This document shows, in pieces, positions 57,939 to 64,000 of a stretch of 64,000 nt of DNA; position 1 is the first letter of the stretch; the number at the start of each line of letters is the position of its first letter. Position numbers and translations under genes: made by a program. The notes beneath the pieces are model-generated. The model did no database searches. It was not told where the DNA came from and saw only the letters and a program-made list of their open reading frames with translations. This stretch comes from an uncultured Bacteroidales bacterium (GTDB taxonomy: Bacteria; Bacteroidota; Bacteroidia; Bacteroidales; CAIWKO01): the NCBI GenBank assembly GCA_903913285.1, contig CAIWKO010000060.1:1-64000 (forward strand), given 5' to 3'.

Positions 57939-60458
57939 ATGACCCTGGCGGAACTTAAAAAAATAGGTGAAAGTGCAGAAATCACTAAGATAAGAGGACG
58001 TGGTGCATTCAGAAGAAGGGTGATGGAAATGGGATTGGTGGTCGGAGAAACCATATCTCTTGTCAGAAAAGCGCCGATGAAAGACCCTGTTGAGTATAAG
58101 ATCAAGGGGTATAAAATTATTTTACGCAACAGCGAAGCAAAACTTATCGAAGTTGATAATACCATAGTGCAAAAAGAAAAGAATGTAAATTTCGAAACAC
58201 AGGTATTAAGTTCGCACAAGAGAAATGAAAGCAACATCGCGAAAAGTTTCACTATTGCTTTGATTGGCAACAGCACATCAGGGAAAACAACTATTTTCAA
58301 TTATCTGACAAAACAAAACGAACGTGTTGGGAACTATGCCGGTGTCACAATTGAGTTAAAAAAAGGCCAGACCGAACACCGCGGATATAAAATTGATATT
58401 ATTGACATGCCCGGTGTTTATGCTTTATCGGGCGAGCAACTTCAAAATAATACACTCCGGGAGCTTTTGTTTGATTCGTTGCCGGATGTAATTATTAATG
58501 TAGTGGATGCAACAAATCTCGAACGCAGCCTATATCTGACTACCGACCTTATAGATTCAGACCTCAAAGTTATTATGGCTCTGAACATGTATGATGATTT
58601 TATCAAGATCAACAGCATAATCGATTTCAGTTTGTTGGGAAAACTGACAGGAATTCCGGTAACCCCCGTGACTGCCGTAAAATCGAAAGGAATTGATGAA
58701 TTACTGAATAAGGCTATTGAAGTTTATGAAGATAAAGACCTCGATCTACGGCACATTCATATTAATTATGGCGAACAACTCGAAGAATCGATAAAAAATA
58801 TACAATCGAAAATTAAAATAGCTGAAAATTCGGAGGTAACTAATATTATATCAAGCCGGTTTCTGGCTATTAAACTCCTTCAAAACGATACCATTTCTCA
58901 CAACCAAATAAAACTCTGTTCGAACAACGAGGAAATTAACCGAACAGTTGTAAAAGAAAAAGAACAAATTGAAAAATCGTTCAAGATGAGTTCAGAACAA
59001 CTCATCACGGAATATAAATACGGTTTTATAAACGGTGCACTGAAAGAAACTCTGGAAACATTGAAGGAAACTAAAAGCGCCACCGAAACTCTCGACAGCA
59101 TTTTAACACATAAGCTTTTCGGATTGCCCATTTTCTTTTTCTTTATGTGGGTGATGTTTACCGCAACTTTTAAGCTCGGGAGCTATCCGATGACCTGGAT
59201 CGAATCGTTGGTTAGTTTTATATCTTCGTTCACGGCGCAAAATATGCCCAACGGTACGTTTAAAGATCTGCTGATCGATGGTGTTATCAGTGGTGTGGGA
59301 GGTGTTTTGGTTTTTTTACCCAACATTCTGATACTGTATTTTTTTATTTCGCTTATGGAGGATACGGGCTATATGTCGCGGGCGGTGTTCATCATGGATA
59401 AGATCATGCATAAAATAGGGCTGCACGGCAAATCGTTCATACCTTTGGTGATGGGATTCGGATGCAATGTGCCGGGCATTTTGGCCAGCCGTATGCTCGA
59501 AAATAAAAAAGAACGTATCATCACCATTTTAATTAACCCGTTTATTTCGTGCAACGCGCGTTTGCCGGTTTATATTTTATTCATCACGGCATTTTTTCCG
59601 ACAAGTTCCGGAACTGTTCTTTTTGCTATTTATTTCACCGGAATATTGATGGCTGTTTTAACGGCTTTGCTGCTGAAACGATTTATGAAACGTACGCACG
59701 ATAATCCTTTTGTGATGGAACTTCCCCCCTACCGGACGCCCAAAGGAAAAATGATCGTGAAGAACATGTGGAGCAAATCGGCACAGTATCTGAAGAAAAT
59801 TGGAGGGGTGATATTGATAGCTTCCGTTATTTTTTGGGCACTGAGTTATTTTCCCACTCAGGTGAAATATACCAGAAATTATCATCAGGAAATTGAAGAC
59901 ATCAATAAAAAGACGGCAATCGCGCAAAGCGTTTTGTTGCCTTCGGACACTGCTAAACTGAGGATGTTGAACAATGAGAAACAACATGCGCTAACAGAGG
60001 TGATGCTGGCGCAAAAAAGCGAACATAAGGAGCTTTCGTTTTTGGGAATGTTCGGGCATTTTATTGAACCCGTGATCAAACCGCTGGGGTTCGACTGGAG
60101 GATCGGTATCAGTATTATTGCAGGGGTTCCTGCTAAAGAAATTATTGTAAGTTCGCTGTCGGTGCTGTATCAGGTTGATAACAGCGCCGGGGAACATAAC
60201 ACTACACTGGTGAAACGGATACAATCGCAAACTTATGTTACCGGCGAAAAGAAAGGAAAAAAGATCTTCGACCCTGCAGTGGCGCTTGCTTTTATGATAT
60301 TTGTGTTGTTGTATATACCGTGCATTGGCACTTTGACTGCCATCGGGCGCGAAACAGGAAGCTGGAAATGGAGCGCTTTTTCGGTGGTTTATTCGTTTGC
60401 ACTGGCGTGGATACTGGCATTTGCGGTGTATCATGTGGGGAGTTGGTTTTTGGGTTGA
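57939..60458 (+). CDS. feoB: Ferrous iron transporter FeoA-FeoB fusion
   Basis: An 839-residue inner-membrane Fe(II) transporter. Residues 1-73 are a FeoA SH3-like domain (MTLAELKKIGESAEITKIRG ... KLIEVD). A linker leads to the G domain (about 105-275), with G1 GNSTSGKT (usually GNPNSGKT), DMPG and LNMYDD. A spacer helical region and the polytopic permease follow (from about 390, KLFGLPIFFFFMWVMF, GYMSRAVFIMDK, GFGCNVPGILASR, CNARLPVYILF, GVPAKEIIVS). The fusion is a known Bacteroidota variant. Regulation by iron is suggested by the palindrome just upstream. A small Cys-rich partner gene follows. Confidence 0.95.
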   Translation: MTLAELKKIGESAEITKIRGRGAFRRRVMEMGLVVGETISLVRKAPMKDPVEYKIKGYKIILRNSEAKLIEVDNTIVQKEKNVNFETQVLSSHKRNESNIAKSFTIALIGNSTSGKTTIFNYLTKQNERVGNYAGVTIELKKGQTEHRGYKIDIIDMPGVYALSGEQLQNNTLRELLFDSLPDVIINVVDATNLERSLYLTTDLIDSDLKVIMALNMYDDFIKINSIIDFSLLGKLTGIPVTPVTAVKSKGIDELLNKAIEVYEDKDLDLRHIHINYGEQLEESIKNIQSKIKIAENSEVTNIISSRFLAIKLLQNDTISHNQIKLCSNNEEINRTVVKEKEQIEKSFKMSSEQLITEYKYGFINGALKETLETLKETKSATETLDSILTHKLFGLPIFFFFMWVMFTATFKLGSYPMTWIESLVSFISSFTAQNMPNGTFKDLLIDGVISGVGGVLVFLPNILILYFFISLMEDTGYMSRAVFIMDKIMHKIGLHGKSFIPLVMGFGCNVPGILASRMLENKKERIITILINPFISCNARLPVYILFITAFFPTSSGTVLFAIYFTGILMAVLTALLLKRFMKRTHDNPFVMELPPYRTPKGKMIVKNMWSKSAQYLKKIGGVILIASVIFWALSYFPTQVKYTRNYHQEIEDINKKTAIAQSVLLPSDTAKLRMLNNEKQHALTEVMLAQKSEHKELSFLGMFGHFIEPVIKPLGFDWRIGISIIAGVPAKEIIVSSLSVLYQVDNSAGEHNTTLVKRIQSQTYVTGEKKGKKIFDPAVALAFMIFVLLYIPCIGTLTAIGRETGSWKWSAFSVVYSFALAWILAFAVYHVGSWFLG

Positions 60459-60461
60459 TTG

Positions 60462-60620
60462 GAAGATGGAAGACCGAAGATGGAAGCACGAAGAGGAAGA
60501 CCGAAGACGGAAGACGGAAGACCGAAGACGGAAGACCAAAGACGGAAGCACGAAGTCGGAAGACCGAAGTCGGAAGACCGAAGTTGGAAGGAAAGGCTTG
60601 TGGCTAATTGCTAATTACTA
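60462..60620. repeat. Degenerate heptamer tract (GGAAGAC/CGAAGAC, then CTAATTG/CTAATTA)
   Basis: About eighteen 7-bp units, mainly GGAAGAC and CGAAGAC, begin just after the feoB stop, followed at 60603-60620 by a second period-7 tract (CTAATTG, CTAATTA, CTAATTT). The frame stays open by chance (ED/KTEDG repeats), but there is no reason to call it coding. Confidence 0.8.
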
Positions 60621-60626
60621 ATTTTA

Positions 60627-60646
60627 CCCTGAGCGTAGTCGAAGGG
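60627..60646. repeat. Small palindromic element CCCTGAGCGTAGTCGAAGGG
   Basis: Imperfect inverted repeat of the CCCTGAG...CGAAGGG kind, widely dispersed in intergenic DNA of many bacteria. Here it separates the heptamer tract from the small Cys-rich gene. Confidence 0.5.
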
Positions 60647-60662
60647 CGCAAATCACTAAAGA

Positions 60663-60842
60663 ATGACACAATTTATCATAACACTGGTTGTAGTTTTTGC
60701 TGCGGTTTTGGCTGCGGGGTACCTGATTTATAAACGCTTTAAAAAGAAAGCGAAAAAAGCGGATTGTTGTAACGGATGTTCGGAGGAATGCGGAGATTGT
60801 GCTTTTTATAGGGAGGTTGGCAGGAAGAAAAATGAGTATTGA
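60663..60842 (+). CDS. FeoB-associated Cys-rich membrane protein
   Basis: A 59-residue protein (MTQFIITLVVVFAAVLAAGYLIYKRF at its start, one transmembrane helix) with a basic stop-transfer segment and a Cys cluster (DCCNGCSEECGDCAFY). It belongs to the small family repeatedly found downstream of feoB, thought to bind iron or assist the transporter on the cytoplasmic side. It is separated from feoB by 204 bp filled with repeats, so transcription may or may not be joint. Confidence 0.85.
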   Translation: MTQFIITLVVVFAAVLAAGYLIYKRFKKKAKKADCCNGCSEECGDCAFYREVGRKKNEY

Positions 60843-61157
60843 ATGTTGATGACGTTGCTCCTAATTAACATGGGATATTTTAATATTTATGAACCTTGAC
60901 CAAAAGAAAGATCTTAAGTGAAAGAATAACATTAGTGCAACCATCATTGAAATGTCTATTGCTTGAAGTTCGGTTTGCAAATCAATTGAAATTTGAGAGA
61001 AATTTTCTTCATCCTGCCATCATGTCAAACAATACAACTTTCCAGTCTGAACAAACGCCCTAAAATTGCTCCTTTTTCCACATAAATTTCATTCTTTTCA
61101 CCCCAAAAACATTCATTTCTTTGCCAATTAAAATATATTGCTGTAAAATAGCATGTT

Positions 61158-61510
61158 AAAGTAAAATTGGAAGCAGCTAAAGTAAAATTGGAAGCTTTTA
61201 AAGTAAAATTGGAAGCAATTAAAGTAAAATTGGAAGCCAAAAAAGCATTCTTGAACGAGTTAATACTAAAATTGGATGCATCTAAAGTAAAATTGGAAGG
61301 CACTGAAGTAAAATTGTAAGGCACTAAAGTGAAATTGCAACCTCATATGTATCCTGGAACACTGCTAAAGTCTTCTGGAAAGGTGCTAAAGTAAAATTGC
61401 AGGCTGCTAAAGTAAAATTGCAAGCCGCTCACGCATTCTTGGAAGGCGGTTACGTGAGTCATATTTTTGACTCAAGTAATATTTCTTCCCAAAAAAGTAA
61501 AATTGCAACC
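61158..61510. repeat. Second 21-bp minisatellite (about 14 units)
   Basis: Units start at 61158, 61179, 61200, 61221, 61242, 61263, 61284, 61305, 61326, 61347 (20 bp), 61367, 61388, 61409 and 61430; an isolated unit lies at 61494-61510. The core is AAAGTAAAATTG(G/C)AAGC. Two units (61242, 61430) carry the same variant GCATTCTTG. Plus-strand translation gives KVKLEAA heptads broken by stops and lacking a start; the minus strand gives SNFTLAA heptads. The spacer 60843-61157 shows nothing I can name. Confidence 0.9.
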
Positions 61511-61562
61511 AAAAATACCATTCCCGGAGCAAAACCTCAAAAACATCTCTGTGTCCCAATTT

Positions 61563-61602
61563 ACTTGCTACCTGTTACCTTTTACCAGTTACCTGTTACT
61601 TT
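61563..61602. repeat. Degenerate heptamer tract (TTACCTG/TTACCTT)
   Basis: Five to six 7-bp units (TTACCTG, TTACCTT, TTACCAG, TTACCTG, TTACTTT) directly before the 3' end of the minus-strand regulator gene. Confidence 0.65.
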
Positions 61603-61605
61603 AGT

Positions 61606-62769
61606 TCACTTCTTCAAAGGATGCGCGTACGTTATTACATCGTCGGCGGTTATTTTCTGGTCGCAGAGGATGATGAGGCGTTCGACGACGTTGCGCAGTT
61701 CGCGGATGTTGCCGGTCCATTTTATTTTTTGAAGTTGCTGCATGGCGTCGGGTTGAACTTTTAGCATAGGCCGACCCTGACTTTGACATATTTCGGCCAC
61801 AAAATAATCGACCAGCAAGGGAATGTCGTCCATACGATCGTTAAGCGACGGGACTTCGATCAGGATCACACTCAAACGGTGATAAAGGTCTTCACGGAAA
61901 GTGTTTTTGGCGATTTCTTGTTCCAGATCTTTGTTGGTGGCAGCAATAACGCGAACGTTGACGGGAATATCTTTTTCGCCGCCGACGCGGGTGATCTTGT
62001 TTTCCTGCAAGGCACGCAGCACTTTAGCCTGCGCGGAAAGGCTCATGTCGCCAATTTCGTCGAGAAAGATGGTTCCGCCGTCGGCTTGTTCGAAATCGCC
62101 TTTGCGCTGTTTGATGGCAGAGGTGAATGAGCCTTTTTCGTGACCGAAAAGCTGGCTTTCGATGAGCTCGGAAGGGATGGCAGCGCAGTTGACCTCGATG
62201 AAGGGATAGGAAGAGCGTTTGCTTTTTTCGTGGAGCCAATGCGCCACGAGTTCTTTGCCGGTTCCGTTGGCGCCCGTGATGAGAACACGAGCATCGGTTG
62301 GAGCCACGCGTTCGATCATGTCTTTGATGCGTTTGATAGCCATTGATTCGCCAATCATTTCCCAGTTTTTGCTGACTTTCTTTTTGAGAGCCTTGGTTTC
62401 GGTGATGAGTGTTGATTTGTCGAGGGCGTTTCGCAAGGTGATGAGCAAACGGTTGAGATCTAAAGGTTTCGCGATGAAATCGTAAGCGCCGAGTTTGATG
62501 GATTCGACTGCGGTGTCGATATTGCCGTGACCCGAGATCATGATGACCGGGGTGTCTGTTTTTAGCATTATGGCTTTCAACACCTCGATGCCGTCCATTT
62601 TCGGCATTTTGATGTCGCAAAGTATGACGTCGTATTTTTCTTTTTCGACGAACTGCAACCCTTCACTTCCGTCGCAGGCATCATCTACCTGGTATTTTTC
62701 GTATTCGAGAATTTCGCGTAGGGTGTTGCGGATGCTTTTTTCGTCGTCGATTACTAAGATCTTTGCCAT
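61606..62769 (-). CDS. NtrC-like sigma-54-type response regulator without an HTH domain
   Basis: A 387-residue cytoplasmic regulator. The receiver domain (1-120) has phospho-acceptor Asp52 (LCDIKMPKMDG) and FIAKPLD. The AAA+ domain (about 140-385) has Walker A GANGTGKE, Walker B GGTIFLDEIGDM, and the sigma-54 contact loop GSFTSA (213-218) in place of the usual GAFTGA. The protein ends soon after the AAA+ lid (NIRELRNVVERL ... DDVITYAHPLKK), so the Fis-type DNA-binding domain is missing. No sensor kinase is adjacent. It either works without specific DNA binding or via a partner. Confidence 0.85.
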   Translation of the reverse strand: MAKILVIDDEKSIRNTLREILEYEKYQVDDACDGSEGLQFVEKEKYDVILCDIKMPKMDGIEVLKAIMLKTDTPVIMISGHGNIDTAVESIKLGAYDFIAKPLDLNRLLITLRNALDKSTLITETKALKKKVSKNWEMIGESMAIKRIKDMIERVAPTDARVLITGANGTGKELVAHWLHEKSKRSSYPFIEVNCAAIPSELIESQLFGHEKGSFTSAIKQRKGDFEQADGGTIFLDEIGDMSLSAQAKVLRALQENKITRVGGEKDIPVNVRVIAATNKDLEQEIAKNTFREDLYHRLSVILIEVPSLNDRMDDIPLLVDYFVAEICQSQGRPMLKVQPDAMQQLQKIKWTGNIRELRNVVERLIILCDQKITADDVITYAHPLKK

Positions 62770-62770
62770 T

Positions 62771-62890
62771 GTTTAGGGGTTTAGCGGTTTAGCAGTTTAG
62801 CAGTTTAGACTATTAGATTTTAGGTTTAAGATTGAGAGTTTAAACTGTCGATTTTTTTCTTCTGAATTCTTACTTCTGAATTCTTATTAT
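62771..62890. repeat. Short tandem tracts between the regulator and ettA
   Basis: An 8-bp tract (TTTAGCGG, TTTAGCAG, TTTAGCAG) at about 62777-62805 and a 14-bp pair of CTTCTGA-ATTCTTA at about 62858-62888. Nothing else is seen in this spacer. Confidence 0.5.
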
Positions 62891-64000
62891 CCTTTTAGTT
62901 TGCGGTATTTGATTCTGCCCGGCCCCACATCGCCCAAGCGTTTCTTTTTGTTTTCTTCGTATTCGGAATAGGAGCCTTCGAAAAAGTATACCTGAGAGTC
63001 GCCCTCGAAAGCGAGAATATGGGTTGCGATGCGGTCGAGAAACCAACGGTCGTGGGAAATTACGACGGCACAACCGGCGAAATTTTCGAGACCTTCTTCC
63101 AAAGCGCGAAGGGTGTTTACATCGATATCGTTGGTAGGTTCATCGAGCAGGAGGACGTTGGCTTCCTGTTTGAGCGTGAGCGCCAGATGCAAGCGGTTGC
63201 GCTCGCCACCCGACAACACACCGGCTTTTTTGCCCTGGTCGGTGCCGCTGAAGTTGAAACGCGACACATAGGCCCTTGAGTTCATGGTGCGGTTGCCAAG
63301 TATGATGTTATCGAGGCCATCGGAAATTATTTCCCAAACGTTTTTTTCGGGATCGATCTCAACATGGGCCTGGTCGACATAGGCTATTTTAACGGTTTCG
63401 CCAATTTTAAAGGTTCCGGAATCGGGCTTTTCCAAGCCCATCATCATGCGGAAGAGCGTGGTTTTGCCGGCGCCGTTCGGACCTATAACACCGACGATAC
63501 CTCCCGGAGGAAGCATGAAGGATAGGTTTTCGTACAAGAGTTTATCGCCATAAGCCTTGGAAACTTTTTGAGCATCGATGACCACATCGCCCAAACGAGG
63601 GCCGTTGGGGATAAATATCTCGAGTTTTTCTTCTTTTTGTTTTACATCTTCGTTCAACATGCTTTCGTAGGAATTCAAACGTGCCTTGCCTTTGGCATGA
63701 CGTGCTTTGGGCGCCATGCGAACCCATTCGAGTTCGCGGGCGAGGGTTTTGGCACGTTTGCTTTCGGTTTTTTCTTCCTGCTGCAGGCGTTTGGTTTTTT
63801 GTTCGAGCCACGAAGTATAGTTTCCTTTCCAGGGAATACCTTCGCCGCGGTCGAGTTCGAGAATCCAACCGGCAACATTATCGAGAAAATAGCGGTCGTG
63901 GGTAACAGCAATCACGGTTCCTTTATACTGCTGCAAATGATGTTCGAGCCATTCGACCGATTCGGCATCCAAATGGTTGGTTGGCTCATCGAGCAGCAAA
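62887..64000 (-). CDS. ettA: Energy-dependent translational throttle protein EttA (partial, C-terminal part)
   Basis: The last 371 codons of an ABC-F ATPase; the N-terminus lies beyond the right edge. Visible parts are Walker B and H-loop of ABC1 ([34 protein letters not shown]), the linker with the EttA-type segment [14 protein letters not shown], then the whole ABC2 domain ([68 protein letters not shown]) and the tail YRKLKG. It binds the ribosomal E site and gates translation according to ATP/ADP. Confidence 0.95.
   Translation of the reverse strand, partial: LLLDEPTNHLDAESVEWLEHHLQQYKGTVIAVTHDRYFLDNVAGWILELDRGEGIPWKGNYTSWLEQKTKRLQQEEKTESKRAKTLARELEWVRMAPKARHAKGKARLNSYESMLNEDVKQKEEKLEIFIPNGPRLGDVVIDAQKVSKAYGDKLLYENLSFMLPPGGIVGVIGPNGAGKTTLFRMMMGLEKPDSGTFKIGETVKIAYVDQAHVEIDPEKNVWEIISDGLDNIILGNRTMNSRAYVSRFNFSGTDQGKKAGVLSGGERNRLHLALTLKQEANVLLLDEPTNDIDVNTLRALEEGLENFAGCAVVISHDRWFLDRIATHILAFEGDSQVYFFEGSYSEYEENKKKRLGDVGPGRIKYRKLKG

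Noticed and set aside
60462..60620. Open frame in the GGAAGAC tract after feoB
   Set aside because: Low-complexity heptamer repeat; no start context and no conserved protein features.
61025..61324. Minus-strand frame with SNFTLAA heptads
   Set aside because: It is the antisense reading of the second 21-bp array; start and flanks look random.

Overview
The window is a stretch of Bacteroidota chromosome, probably from a free-living or uncultured member of the class Bacteroidia or a relative. Four things point there. Many secreted proteins end in type IX secretion (T9SS) sorting domains of the YPNP type. Most identifiable promoters carry the Bacteroidota -7 box TAnnTTTG, and Shine-Dalgarno sites are nearly absent. 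TatA/TatC occur without TatB. Gene families such as DUF1573, DUF4301, FeoA-FeoB fusions and outer-membrane beta-barrel TonB proteins are typical of the phylum. No rRNA, phage, CRISPR array or intact insertion sequence was seen.

Layout. 1-7.4 kb: a partial gene, three tandem paralogous beta-helix-like secreted proteins and a giant T9SS lipase. 7.6-9.5 kb: a two-gene ATPase plus putative PD-(D/E)xK nuclease operon, a candidate defence module. 9.9-14 kb: a TonB-type barrel, a GDPD lipoprotein and an outer-membrane protein. 14-21 kb: a heavy-metal efflux locus (CzcB-like adaptor, CzcA pump fused to a TolC-like domain, a Cys/His-rich small protein, two HMA proteins). 21-24.3 kb: two DUF1573 proteins, an aminotransferase, four tRNAs (Ser, Pro, Arg, Met) and a cold-shock protein. 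24.4-31 kb: DEAD-box helicase, phosphosugar mutase, a T9SS protein, DUF4301 and a PepSY-like protein. 31.4-34.4 kb: zinc ribbon, LemA and M48 protease genes, followed by a toxin-antitoxin pair whose YoeB-type toxin has an amber stop; the pair sits between 77-bp direct repeats of the protease 3' end. 34.5-44.7 kb: T9SS Asp-box paralogs, a large subtilase, a tail-fibre-like protein and a hypothetical. 44.8-45.4 kb: a 21-bp minisatellite and a terminator. 45.4-48.4 kb: a lipoprotein, a propeller-like protein and a plug-only TonB protein. 48.7-49.7 kb: tatAC. 49.8-55.2 kb: a complete 2-oxoacid dehydrogenase operon with its own lipoate ligase. 55.4-57.9 kb: HI0933-type flavoprotein, rplS and trmD. 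57.9-60.9 kb: feoAB and a Cys-rich partner. 60.9-61.6 kb: a second 21-bp repeat array. 61.6-64 kb: an NtrC-like regulator without an HTH, and partial ettA.

Functional links. The dehydrogenase operon carries E1 alpha, E1 beta, E2, E3 and the ligase for the lipoyl cofactor. The metal-efflux and ferrous-iron loci share a palindrome (ATTTAGA-N5-TCTAAAT) with the dehydrogenase/flavoprotein intergenic region, which suggests one metal-responsive regulator. Degenerate 7-bp-period repeats fill several intergenic regions, mostly between convergent genes, and two unrelated 21-bp arrays occupy the two longest spacers that hold no RNA gene. The strongest candidates for something undescribed are the ATPase-nuclease pair, the shared operator, the heptamer and 21-bp arrays, and the toxin-antitoxin insertion with its gene-end duplication.
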